Shown here: positions 38,221-46,418 of the stretch, in pieces | Numbering within the stretch: the first letter of the stretch is position 1 | Layout: each line of letters opens with the position of its first letter | Assembly (NCBI RefSeq): GCF_900142655.1 | Contig: NZ_FRBQ01000005.1 | Location: forward strand, 211,973-275,972 | DNA from: Phytopseudomonas punonensis | Lineage (GTDB): Bacteria; Pseudomonadota; Gammaproteobacteria; Pseudomonadales; Pseudomonadaceae | Length of the DNA: 64,000 nt | Direction: 5' to 3' | Notes under the pieces: generated by a model | Told to the model about the DNA's origin: nothing | The model's input: the letters and a program-made list of their open reading frames with translations, nothing else | Database searches by the model: none | Position numbers and translations under genes: made by a program

Positions 38221-38828
38221 GCAGTGCTCGCCGGCAGATAAGGGCGGATCACATTCATTGCCCGCTCGACGAATGCCTCTTTTTCTCCGACTGGCGCCAC
38301 GTAGTGCAGCACCTCTGAACTCACCTGCTCACCCGCGAGCCGAGTGATGGCCCAGGCGGCCAGGTACGGCGCAGCCAGACAGCCGCCCGCTGTGGCCATG
38401 TTGCCACGGGCGAAGAAGGGTTGGTTCAGCACGTCGACACCCGCCTCGATCACCCAGGGCTTGGTGGTCAGGTCGGTACAGGCCGGCATCGCCTGCAGCA
38501 AACCCAGCTTGGCCATAAGCAGCGTTCCCGAGCACTGAGCGCCGATCAGCTGCCTGCGCGGATCGAGCTGCAGGCGCTCGAGGATGCTTGCGTCCTGGGC
38601 GACCTCGCGGGTCTTGATGCCGCTGCCGAAAAGCACCACATCCGCTTCGCGGGCGAACTCGAGCGGCTGTTGAGCCTGCACCAGCACGCCGTTCATGGAG
38701 GTTACCTGCTCGCTCGGGCAGGTGATATGCGCCTGCCAGCCATGCTCGCGCAGGCGATTGAACAAGGCACTGGCGATAAACGAGTCAAGCTCGTTGAAAC
38801 CATCGAATGTCAGTACGGCTACGCGCAT
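38217..38828 (-). CDS. DJ-1/PfpI family protein
   Basis: 203 residues with a flavodoxin-like fold. MRVAVLTFDGFNELD at the start, the glutamate-like acidic residue, ADVVLFGSG and the nucleophile-elbow cysteine in LIGAQCSGTLLMAKLGLL, then TTKPWVIEAG and NMATAGGCLAAPYLAAW. The group includes chaperones, glyoxalases and isonitrile-type hydratases; the specific role is open. Confidence 0.85.
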   Translation of the reverse strand: MRVAVLTFDGFNELDSFIASALFNRLREHGWQAHITCPSEQVTSMNGVLVQAQQPLEFAREADVVLFGSGIKTREVAQDASILERLQLDPRRQLIGAQCSGTLLMAKLGLLQAMPACTDLTTKPWVIEAGVDVLNQPFFARGNMATAGGCLAAPYLAAWAITRLAGEQVSSEVLHYVAPVGEKEAFVERAMNVIRPYLPASTA

Positions 38829-38931
38829 GCCCTGCTCCAGAAATCTGATCCGTCCTGCAATCTACGGTCATCCCGGCATGCGCGCCACGCACAGCGCGGC
38901 GCGATTTCGCCCATACAGTACAGAGCCTGAA

Positions 38932-40158
38932 TCAGATGCCGTGGCGGCCCGGGTCCTCGGACGGTGTCTCTTCCTCGATATCTTCCAGCTTCAGTTCCAG
39001 GCCCCAGTCTGCGGCCTCGGCTGGCTTCGCTGCGCGAACCTCGGCCGCCGGAGCCGCTGGCTGGGCCGCGGGCGCAGGTACAGCTGGATTCTCCCGATAG
39101 AGCTTGAGCTTGAGGCGCACGTTGTTGGCCGAGTCGGCGTTCTTGACCGCCTCCTCCTCGTCGATGGCGCCTTCGTTGACCAGGTCGATCAACGCTTGGT
39201 CGAAAGTCTGCATGCCGAGGTTCTTGGACTTTTCCATGATCTCCTTGATCTCGGCAAACTCGTTGCGCTTGATCAGGTCGCGGATGGTCGGCGTACCGAG
39301 CAGCACTTCGACGGCCGCCCTACGCTTACCGTCGGTGGTTTTCACCAGGCGCTGGGAAACGAAAGCCTTGAGGTTGTTACCTAGGTCGTTGAGCAACTGC
39401 GGACGCCGATCTTCGGGGAAGAAGTTGATGATGCGGTCCAGCGCCTGGTTGGCATTGTTCGCGTGCAGGGTGGAGATCGCCAGGTGGCCGGTGTCGGCAA
39501 ACGCCAGGGCATGCTCCATGGTTTCCCGGTCGCGGATCTCGCCGATCAGAATCACATCCGGCGCCTGGCGCAGGGTGTTCTTCAGCGCAGCGTGGAAGCT
39601 GCGCGTATCCACACCGACTTCGCGCTGATTGATGATCGACTTCTTGTGCCGGTGCACGTACTCCACCGGATCCTCGATGGTGATGATGTGCCCACCGCTG
39701 TTGCGATTGCGGTAGTCGATCAGCGCGGCCAGCGACGTCGATTTACCTGAGCCAGTGCCGCCGACAAACAGCACCAGGCCGCGCTTTTCCATCACCGTCT
39801 TGAGCAGCACTTCGGGCAGTTTTAGATCCTCGAAGCGCGGAATGTCGAGCTTGATATTGCGCGCGACGATGGACACCTCGTTGCGCTGCTTGAAGATGTT
39901 GATCCGAAAGCGCCCGACGCCATTGATGGAAATCGCCAGGTTCATCTCCAACTCACGCTCGAACTCTTCGCGCTGAGCGGCATCCATCACCCCATCGGCG
40001 ATTTCCGCTACGGCGCCGGCCTTCAGCGGCTCGCCGCTAAGTGCCTTGAGCACGCCGTTGAACTTGGCGCAGGGCGGCGCGCCGGTCGACAGGTACAGGT
40101 CCGAGCCGTCCTGGCTGGAGAGGATTTTCAACATTGCTTGGAGATCCATGAGCAGCAT
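38932..40158 (-). CDS. PilT/PilU family type IV pilus retraction ATPase (PilU-like paralogue)
   Basis: 408 residues from the ATG at 40158 (another at 40149). The ATPase core is complete: Walker A VGGTGSGKST at about 130–139, Asp box IIGIEDP-type IITIEDPVEY, Walker B VILIGEIRDRETM and the His box TGHLAISTLHANNANQALDR. The tail (LKLEDIEEETPSEDPGRHGI) resembles PilU more than PilT; an Ala/Pro-rich linker precedes it. It is not next to other pilus genes, so it may be a third family member beside the usual pilTU pair. Confidence 0.85.
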   Translation of the reverse strand: MLLMDLQAMLKILSSQDGSDLYLSTGAPPCAKFNGVLKALSGEPLKAGAVAEIADGVMDAAQREEFERELEMNLAISINGVGRFRINIFKQRNEVSIVARNIKLDIPRFEDLKLPEVLLKTVMEKRGLVLFVGGTGSGKSTSLAALIDYRNRNSGGHIITIEDPVEYVHRHKKSIINQREVGVDTRSFHAALKNTLRQAPDVILIGEIRDRETMEHALAFADTGHLAISTLHANNANQALDRIINFFPEDRRPQLLNDLGNNLKAFVSQRLVKTTDGKRRAAVEVLLGTPTIRDLIKRNEFAEIKEIMEKSKNLGMQTFDQALIDLVNEGAIDEEEAVKNADSANNVRLKLKLYRENPAVPAPAAQPAAPAAEVRAAKPAEAADWGLELKLEDIEEETPSEDPGRHGI

Positions 40159-40291
40159 TCCCGTCGACTGAAGCTATTACGTTAGCCAAAATTCTTTGAT
40201 AAATCGGCCAGAAAAGACCGCATAAATGACGCCATTTAGATGGCGCTGCAAATACTGGCACAATATGCGCCCGATAAATGAGGAACCTGTC

Positions 40292-40570
40292 ATGGCAAAG
40301 GCAATGGCCCGCCACATCCTGGTCAAGACCGAAGCTGAAGCCGCGGCTCTGAAGAAGCGTATCGCCGGCGGCGAGGCGTTCGATGTGCTGGCGCGCAAGC
40401 ACTCGACCTGCCCGTCCGGCAAGAAAGGCGGCGACCTGGGCGAGGTGCGGCCAGGGCAGATGGTGCGGGTGATCGATCAGGTGATCTTCAAGAAACCGCT
40501 GCGCGAAGTGCACGGCCCGATCAAGAGCCAGTTCGGCTATCACCTGGTACAGGTGTTCTTCCGCGACTGA
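40292..40570 (+). CDS. ppiC: Peptidyl-prolyl cis-trans isomerase C (parvulin)
   Basis: 92 residues: a free-standing parvulin domain, MAKAMARHILVKTEAEAAALKKRI, FDVLARKHSTCPSGKKGGDLGEV, VHGPIKSQFGYHLVQVFFRD. No signal peptide, so a cytoplasmic prolyl isomerase. AGGAACC ribosome site. Divergent from the PilU-like gene. Confidence 0.92.
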   Translation: MAKAMARHILVKTEAEAAALKKRIAGGEAFDVLARKHSTCPSGKKGGDLGEVRPGQMVRVIDQVIFKKPLREVHGPIKSQFGYHLVQVFFRD

Positions 40571-40677
40571 TGTCCAGGGTGCCGAAATCGCCTGCCAAAC
40601 AGCGGTGAGAAATTTTAGAATCGCCGCGCCCGCCCATAGTGGTGGCCACACGAATACCACGAGCAAGCTTGTTACCC

Positions 40678-41616
40678 ATGCCCACGATCACCCACGACAT
40701 TGAACGCTGCGCCCGGCAGCTGCAGAGCGGCGAACTGGTCGCAATGCCGACTGAAACCGTCTACGGCTTGGCGGCTGACGCCCGCAACGGCGACGCCGTG
40801 GCCAAGGTGTTCCAACTCAAGGGGCGCCCGGACAGCAATCCGTTGATCGTTCACCTGGCCGATGCCAGCCAGGCTGCCGACTGGGTCAGCGAGATTCCAC
40901 CTCAGGCCAAACTTCTTATGGATGCCTTCTGGCCTGGGCCACTGACCCTGGTGCTGCCAGCGCGGGACGATGTGCTGCGCAGCGTCACTGCCGGTCAGGA
41001 CAGTGTCGCTCTGCGCGTGCCGGCCCATCCGGGTGCTCGTTCCTTGCTGCAGGCCTTCGATGGCGGGCTTGTGGCGCCTTCGGCCAACCGCTACATGTCG
41101 ATCAGCCCGACCAGCGCCGCCCACGTCGCCTGGCAGTTCGCCGACAGCGAGCTGTTGATCCTCGACGGCGGCGCCTGCCAGGTTGGTCTGGAGTCGAGCA
41201 TCGTTGCCCTGCTGCCCGGCGATAGCCTGCGCCTACTACGCCACGGCATGCTCGACCAGGAGCGCCTGCAGCAGGTACTCGGACAAAATCTGGAAACCCG
41301 CGATGGCGGCCTGCGTGCTCCGGGCCAGCACCGCCGTCACTATGCCCCAGGCACCTTGGCCAGCACCTTCGTGGAGATTCCCGAGGCGGCGCTGGATGCC
41401 GCGGACTGCGGCTGGATCTGGTGCGGCCAGCCGCGGCCAACTCGCGGCCCGGCCATCGACCTGAGCGCCGATCCCGAACGCTACGCTGCCGGCTTGTACG
41501 CAGCGCTCTACCAGCTCGATGCCCAGCAGCTGCGTCACCTGCATATCGCCCTGCCGCCGCAGGGCGCCGCCTGGGCCGCTGTGCACGAGCGCCTGCAGCG
41601 CGCCACCACTGAGTAG
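40678..41616 (+). CDS. Sua5/YciO/YrdC-type L-threonylcarbamoyladenylate synthase
   Basis: 312 residues from the ATG at 40678. The YrdC domain (about 8–190) has MPTETVYGLAADA, KGRPDSNPLIVHL, FWPGPLTLVLP and PSANRYMSISPTSA; the extra C-terminal Sua5 domain after GLRAPGQHRRHYAPGT makes it the long Sua5 form. Makes the threonylcarbamoyl-AMP used for t6A37 of ANN-decoding tRNAs. A short TsaC may exist elsewhere, so this may be a second copy. Confidence 0.9.
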   Translation: MPTITHDIERCARQLQSGELVAMPTETVYGLAADARNGDAVAKVFQLKGRPDSNPLIVHLADASQAADWVSEIPPQAKLLMDAFWPGPLTLVLPARDDVLRSVTAGQDSVALRVPAHPGARSLLQAFDGGLVAPSANRYMSISPTSAAHVAWQFADSELLILDGGACQVGLESSIVALLPGDSLRLLRHGMLDQERLQQVLGQNLETRDGGLRAPGQHRRHYAPGTLASTFVEIPEAALDAADCGWIWCGQPRPTRGPAIDLSADPERYAAGLYAALYQLDAQQLRHLHIALPPQGAAWAAVHERLQRATTE

Positions 41617-41740
41617 CGCAGCCTTGGCGCGAGCGTTCTATGCATAGGCGAAATCGGTTTGTAACAGCAGGTCGCCAAAGGCTGCACCGCGCCCGTCAAG
41701 CTGGCAGGATGAACGCCAATGCTACGCAAGGAGACGAAGG

Positions 41741-42592
41741 ATGACATTTGGCCCCCTGGTAACAACCGATTGGCTCGCCAGCGAAGGTAATGCCGCGGAC
41801 GTAGTGCTGTTCGACGCCAGCACCTACCTGCCCAATGAAGGAAAAAATGGCCGCGAGGAATACCTCAAGGCGCATATTCCCGGCGCCCGCTTCTTCGATA
41901 TCGACGCATTTTCCGACCCCGACACCCCGCTGCCCCACACCCTGCCGTCCCAGGGCCGTTTCGCGCGGCTGGCCGGCGCCGAAGGCGTGGGCAACGACAC
42001 CCGCGTTGTGGTTTACGACCAGAAGGGGCTGTTCTCCGCAGCCCGCGCTTGGTGGCTGTTTCGTTATTTCGGCCACCAGGACGTCGCGGTTCTCGATGGC
42101 GGGCTGCCCAAGTGGCTGGCCGAACAGCGCGCCACCGAAGCTGGCGAACCGTCGGTCGCTCGCGAGCGCACCTTCCTGGTCAACGTGCACGCCCGCAAGG
42201 TCCGTGGCTTGGGCGACGTGCTGGAGGCCATCGAGCGCGACGACACGCTGATCCTCGACGCCCGCGCCGCCAACCGCTTCGATGGCAGCACCGCCGAAGC
42301 GCGCCCGGGCGTCGCCTCCGGGCATATCCCCGGCAGCCAGAACCTGCCCTATAGCCGGCTTTTGCGCAGCGATCACACGCTGCAGCCAGCGGAGACCCTA
42401 CGCACCTTGTTCAGCGCAGCCGGTGTCGACGGGAAGAAACCGGTAATCACCAGCTGCGGCAGCGGCGTTACCGCGGCGGTATTGCTGCTCGGCCTGGAAG
42501 TTGCCGGGCTGCCGGAAGGCGCCCTGTATGACGGTTCCTGGACCGAATGGGGCAGCCGCACCGATACGCCGAAAGCTACTGGCGTGGTGTAA
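41741..42592 (+). CDS. sseA: 3-mercaptopyruvate sulfurtransferase (two-domain rhodanese)
   Basis: 283 residues with two rhodanese domains. The C-terminal active-site loop is TSCGSGVTAAV, and CGSGVT is the loop of 3-mercaptopyruvate sulfurtransferases rather than thiosulfate rhodaneses. It moves sulfane sulfur to acceptors. It sits next to an ETHE1-like hydrolase and a rhodanese–membrane protein, all in sulfane-sulfur handling. GGAG ribosome site. Confidence 0.88.
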   Translation: MTFGPLVTTDWLASEGNAADVVLFDASTYLPNEGKNGREEYLKAHIPGARFFDIDAFSDPDTPLPHTLPSQGRFARLAGAEGVGNDTRVVVYDQKGLFSAARAWWLFRYFGHQDVAVLDGGLPKWLAEQRATEAGEPSVARERTFLVNVHARKVRGLGDVLEAIERDDTLILDARAANRFDGSTAEARPGVASGHIPGSQNLPYSRLLRSDHTLQPAETLRTLFSAAGVDGKKPVITSCGSGVTAAVLLLGLEVAGLPEGALYDGSWTEWGSRTDTPKATGVV

Positions 42593-42599
42593 CACCGAA

Positions 42600-42632
42600 G
42601 CGCCCGCCTCCCCGGCGGGCGCCTCTTGTTTT
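42600..42632 (+). terminator. Terminator of sseA
   Basis: Stem GCGCCCGCC / GGCGGGCGC with a short C-rich loop, then CTCTTGTTTT, just after the stop codon. Confidence 0.8.
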
Positions 42633-42734
42633 AAGGCGTTCGGTTAGCGCCTCACCGTGTAGCTGCGCCAGCTATGGCCAGCGCCAGCCACGCGGTTGTT
42701 CGAGAGCAACGCCGCAGCTGATTGCACTAACGCC

Positions 42735-43610
42735 CTACCCGCGCCCATCTTTCCATTTGACCGGAATACGCAAATAGCTCACGCCGTTTGCCTCGGCTTC
42801 GACGAAATGCCCGGCGCGGATGTTGACCTGAATCGAGGGCAGAAGCAGCTTCGGTACTGAAAGGCGGGCGTCGCGTTGCTCACGCATCGCAACGAAATCG
42901 TCCTCGCTCACGCCGTCATGGACATGCACGCTCGACCGGCGCTGCTCGCCCACCGTCGTCTCCCAACGATAGTCATCACGGCCCGGGGCCTTGTAGTCGT
43001 GGCATAAAAACAGGCGCGTCGAATCAGGCAGCGCCAGCAGCCGGCGAATCGAGCGGTAGAGCGTACGCGCACTCCCACCGGGGAAGTCGGCACGGGCGGT
43101 TCCGTAGTCGGGCATGAACAGCGTGTCGCCTACGAAGGCTGTATCGCCAACGCGATAGGCCACATCGGCTGGCGTATGCCCCGGGACGTGGAGCACCTCC
43201 ACCTGCAGGATGCCGATAGCAAAGAGGTCGCCATCTTCGAATAGCCTGTCGAAGTCCGAACCATCGGTCTTGAGATCGTCCATCGCGAACACGGGACGGA
43301 AAATTTTTTGCACGTCGCGGATATGCGCGCCGATACCGATCCATGCGCCGGTATGCGCAGCGATAAATGGAGCAGCAGAAAGGTGGTCAGCGTGCGCGTG
43401 TGTTTCCAGCACCATCTCGATCCGCCAGTCATGGTCGCTGGCGAAGGTGACGATCCGCTCGGCCGAGCCTGTGTCCGCGACGCCACTGGCCATATCGAAG
43501 TCGAGTACCGGATCGATTACCGCCGCTATACGTGTCGCGGGGTCACCCACTAGGTAGCTGATCGTATGGGTCGGCTCGTCGAAAAACGCCTCGATGAAGG
43601 GTTGGCTCAT
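42735..43610 (-). CDS. ETHE1-like MBL-fold hydrolase (persulfide dioxygenase type)
   Basis: 291 residues. The metallo-beta-lactamase metal site is complete: THAHADHLSAA (HxHxDH), VPGHTPADVAY and VGDTLFMPDYGTARADFPGG, followed by HDYKAPGRDDYRWETTVGEQ, the C-terminal pattern of ETHE1-like persulfide dioxygenases and the Blh group. Oxidises glutathione persulfide to sulfite in the family. It diverges from a BigR-like repressor gene with an AT-rich palindromic operator between. Confidence 0.85.
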   Translation of the reverse strand: MSQPFIEAFFDEPTHTISYLVGDPATRIAAVIDPVLDFDMASGVADTGSAERIVTFASDHDWRIEMVLETHAHADHLSAAPFIAAHTGAWIGIGAHIRDVQKIFRPVFAMDDLKTDGSDFDRLFEDGDLFAIGILQVEVLHVPGHTPADVAYRVGDTAFVGDTLFMPDYGTARADFPGGSARTLYRSIRRLLALPDSTRLFLCHDYKAPGRDDYRWETTVGEQRRSSVHVHDGVSEDDFVAMREQRDARLSVPKLLLPSIQVNIRAGHFVEAEANGVSYLRIPVKWKDGRG

Positions 43611-43640
43611 GATTTCCTCCGTTAGCGCTTGCGAATGTAT

Positions 43641-43675
43641 TTTAGAGAATGCTAAACAAGCAATATCTAATTTAG
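43641..43675. promoter_or_regulatory. AT-rich operator between ETHE1-like gene and BigR-like gene
   Basis: Inverted repeat TTTAG-n6-CTAAA at 43641–43656 and a second CTAATTTAG at 43667–43675 in the 74-bp divergent spacer. BigR/SqrR repressors bind such AT-rich palindromes and control an adjacent persulfide-detoxifying gene. Confidence 0.6.
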
Positions 43676-43684
43676 AGGTGAGCG

Positions 43685-43999
43685 ATGCTTAAAGCACCTA
43701 TGGATCTGGCGACGTTCGAGACGAAAGCCGCACAGGTCGCCGGCACACTGAAGGCGATCGGCAATACGCGGCGACTGATGCTGCTTTGCAAGCTGGTCGA
43801 ACATGGCGAGGTGACGGTCGGCGACCTGGCCCGCGATGTCGGCCTGTCGCAATCGGCTTGCTCTCAGCACCTTGCCAAGATGCGCGACGAAGGCCTCGTC
43901 ACCTATCGGCGTGAAAGCCAGACGATCTGGTACGCCATCGCCGACACCCGCATAGAAACACTGCTCGCCACCCTCTATCAGCTCTACTGCCAGGATTGA
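43685..43999 (+). CDS. ArsR-family repressor, BigR/SqrR-like persulfide sensor
   Basis: 104 residues, a winged helix-turn-helix (VTVGDLARDVGLSQSACSQHLAKMRDEGLVTYRRE). Cys35 in MLLCKL and Cys102 in LYCQD are 67 residues apart, like the two sensing cysteines of BigR and SqrR, which are bridged by sulfur when persulfide is high. It also has Cys59, inside the DNA-reading helix. The rhodanese gene follows four bases later, so the operon is repressor plus target, with the ETHE1-like gene divergent. Confidence 0.87.
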   Translation: MLKAPMDLATFETKAAQVAGTLKAIGNTRRLMLLCKLVEHGEVTVGDLARDVGLSQSACSQHLAKMRDEGLVTYRRESQTIWYAIADTRIETLLATLYQLYCQD

Positions 44000-44003
44000 T
44001 GCG

Positions 44004-44522
44004 ATGACGCTCAAGACCCTTTCCCCTGTTGAGACACAAGCGGCTATCGACGACGGTGCACGCCTGGTCGACATTCGCAGCGCCGACGAACATTCGCGCG
44101 AGCGTATCCCGGGCGCAATGAACATACCGCTCGATCGGATCAATGATCTACCCCATGACGGAGGCCCGATCATCTTCCATTGCAAGTCTGGCATGCGCAC
44201 CGCTGCCAATGCGGTGCAGCTCGGTGACGCGGCAGGCGATGCACCCGCCTATATCCTCGGCGGCGGCATCGACGCATGGCGACAGGCGGGTCAGCCTACG
44301 TTTCTTGATCGCTCACAACCGATAGAAATCATGCGGCAGGTGCAGATCACTGCCGGCGCGCTGGTGCTGACCGGCGTTCTGCTGGGCCTATTGGTGGCCC
44401 CAGGCTTCTTCGGCCTGTCTGCGTTTGTCGGTGGCGGATTGATGTTTGCTGGTGTGACCGGCTGGTGCGGCATGGCCAGACTACTGGCTGTCATGCCATG
44501 GAACAGACGCGCGACGGTCTGA
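44004..44522 (+). CDS. Rhodanese domain fused to a DUF2892 membrane domain (YgaP-like)
   Basis: 172 residues. The N-terminal 105 residues are a single rhodanese with active-site Cys in FHCKSGMRTAAN; the C-terminal part has two membrane helices (ITAGALVLTGVLLGLLVAPGFFGLSAFVGGGLMFAGVTG) ending in a WCGMARLLAVMPW stretch, as in YgaP. An inner-membrane sulfurtransferase handling sulfane sulfur. Four bases after the repressor gene. Confidence 0.88.
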   Translation: MTLKTLSPVETQAAIDDGARLVDIRSADEHSRERIPGAMNIPLDRINDLPHDGGPIIFHCKSGMRTAANAVQLGDAAGDAPAYILGGGIDAWRQAGQPTFLDRSQPIEIMRQVQITAGALVLTGVLLGLLVAPGFFGLSAFVGGGLMFAGVTGWCGMARLLAVMPWNRRATV

Positions 44523-44708
44523 TCGCTTATGTACGCGCCGTTCAAGTGAAGTGGCGATGTGCAGAAGTGTTCGCAGTGATACGACGGAAGCCACTGCGTG
44601 ATGTGACGCCTAAACCCCCCGCCTCCAAACGCGGGCGCTTAGCGCCTGCTCACGACCTGCATGCCGGGCTTGATCTATTTTGACTGCAACGTGGCGGAAG
44701 CGGCCTTT

Positions 44709-44800
44709 CGTAGGGTGGACGACGCTTCACCTACGCGGCCCGACCCGTCCACCGCTCTGCGATCGCAATGGTGGACAAAAAGAGCGTTGTCCACCCTACG
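44709..44800. repeat. Short palindromic repeat with 18-bp inverted ends (MITE/REP-like)
   Basis: Ends CGTAGGGTGGACGACGCT at 44709–44726 and AGCGTTGTCCACCCTACG at 44783–44800 match 17 of 18 as inverted repeats; a further GTGGACAAA copy lies inside. It fills the gap between the rhodanese gene and a convergent transporter gene. From memory, TAGGGTGGAC-type elements recur in Pseudomonas intergenic regions; this must be checked. Confidence 0.65.
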
Positions 44801-44866
44801 CAGGGAGCGACCGCTTTTGCCTTGTATCTGCCCATGCGCATGCCTAGATAGATAGTGGACAACCGC

Positions 44867-45598
44867 TTATAGCGCGTGGGAATGGTACAACTCGGTCAAT
44901 GCTTCGCTTCGCAGCTGCGCCAACTGTGGCGAGCGACGATCCCGCGGGCGCGCCAGCGGCACTGCCAGTTCACGCTGTAAACGGCTGGGCGTGCCGCCAA
45001 GAATCAGCACCCTATCGCTCAGGTAGAACGCCTCGTCCAGATCATGGGTGACCAGCAGCACGGCGATCTCGTAGCGAGTCGCCAGGTCGGCGACCAGATC
45101 CTGCAGTTTCATCCGTGTGAAGGCATCCACCGCACTGAACGGCTCGTCCAGCAACAACACCTGCGGTTTGCCGTACAGCGCACGGGCGATAGCCACACGC
45201 TGCGCCTGGCCACCGGACAGCTGCTTGGGCAAGGCGTCACCACGTCCCTGCAGGCCGACATCGCGCAGCAGTTGCTGCACCCACTTGTCATCGGCGATCC
45301 AGCCGTCGGCAAAGCCGACGTTCTGCGCCACGCTGAGCCAGGGCATCAGCCGCGGCTCCTGAAACACCACGCCAATGCCATTACCGCGTACGCGCTCAAG
45401 CTGACGGTCGAGCTGCATGTCGCCCTGGTATTCGCGATCCAGCCCAGCCGCGATGCGCAGCAAGGTGCTTTTGCCGCAGCCACTGGGGCCAAGCAGGCTG
45501 ACCACCTCACCAGCGCCAAGGCTGAGGCTTACGTCTTCGAGCACGCGCACATCGGCAAACGCCTTGTGAATGTTCCGTAATTGCAGCAACGCGCTCAT
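44867..45598 (-). CDS. Sulfonate/nitrate/taurine-type ABC transporter ATP-binding protein (SsuB-like)
   Basis: 243 residues with Walker A GPSGCGKST, signature LSGGQAQRVAIARAL, Walker B VLLLDEPFSAVDA and the switch histidine in VLLVTHDLDEA. The overall pattern, with LSDRVLILGG, matches ATPases of the SsuB/TauB group. Its start overlaps the permease stop by four bases. Confidence 0.87.
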   Translation of the reverse strand: MSALLQLRNIHKAFADVRVLEDVSLSLGAGEVVSLLGPSGCGKSTLLRIAAGLDREYQGDMQLDRQLERVRGNGIGVVFQEPRLMPWLSVAQNVGFADGWIADDKWVQQLLRDVGLQGRGDALPKQLSGGQAQRVAIARALYGKPQVLLLDEPFSAVDAFTRMKLQDLVADLATRYEIAVLLVTHDLDEAFYLSDRVLILGGTPSRLQRELAVPLARPRDRRSPQLAQLRSEALTELYHSHAL

Positions 45599-46416
45599 GC
45601 TCCGCCCTCCCCACCTTGGTAACTGTCACGCCAGCGCAGTGCCCGGTTTTCCCAGGCCTTGAGCAGGCTGTCGCTGAGTTTGCCGAGCAGCGCCAGCAGC
45701 AGAATTGCGGCAATCACCAGATCCGGCCGCGAGGTTTCACGACCATCGCTAAGCAGATAACCGAGGCCACGGGTTGCGGCGATCAGCTCGGCAGCGACGA
45801 GGAACATCCAGCTCAGGCTCAGCGCTCCACGCAGCCCGGTGAACAGACTCGGCAACGCGGCCGGCAGGAGAGTACGGCGCACCAGCGTCAATGCCGGCAG
45901 CCCGTAGAGCTGGCCGACTTCCACCAGCTTGCGGTCGATATTGCGGATGCCCGCCAGCAGCGCCAGGTACACCGGAAAGAATGCGCCCAGAGCGATCAAC
46001 ACAATCTTCGGCGTCTCGTCGATACCCAGCCAGAGCAGCAGCAACGGCACCCAGGCCAGGCTGGGAATCGCCCGTAGCGCCTGGAAGGTCGGCTCCAGGT
46101 ACGCCTCGGCCCGACGACTGAGGCCAACCCAGGTGCCGATGATGATCGCCAGCACGGCGCCGATGAAGAAACCGGCGCCAACGCGCAGCAGGCTGGCACT
46201 CAAATGTCGCCACAGCTCACCGCTCTGCGCCAACAGGTAGAGCGTTTGCGCTACCTGGCTGGGCGCCGGCATCTGGTGGCTAGGCAATACGCCAATGCGC
46301 ACCAGAGCTTCCAAAAGCACCAGCAACAGCAGTGGCACCACCCAACCACGCAGGTCATTCAGTCGGGGCCGCCACGCGGGCAGGCCCCGTGCGATGGCTA
46401 GGCTTAGCGCCTTCAT
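45595..46416 (-). CDS. Sulfonate-type ABC transporter permease (SsuC-like)
   Basis: 273 residues with about six membrane helices and the BPD permease loop EVGQLYGLPALTLVRRTLLPAALPSLFTGLRGAL, whose EAA-type sequence docks the ATPase. Overlaps the ATPase gene and follows the binding-protein gene by two bases, so SBP–permease–ATPase form one operon. Confidence 0.87.
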   Translation of the reverse strand: MKALSLAIARGLPAWRPRLNDLRGWVVPLLLLVLLEALVRIGVLPSHQMPAPSQVAQTLYLLAQSGELWRHLSASLLRVGAGFFIGAVLAIIIGTWVGLSRRAEAYLEPTFQALRAIPSLAWVPLLLLWLGIDETPKIVLIALGAFFPVYLALLAGIRNIDRKLVEVGQLYGLPALTLVRRTLLPAALPSLFTGLRGALSLSWMFLVAAELIAATRGLGYLLSDGRETSRPDLVIAAILLLALLGKLSDSLLKAWENRALRWRDSYQGGEGGA

Positions 46417-46418
46417 GA

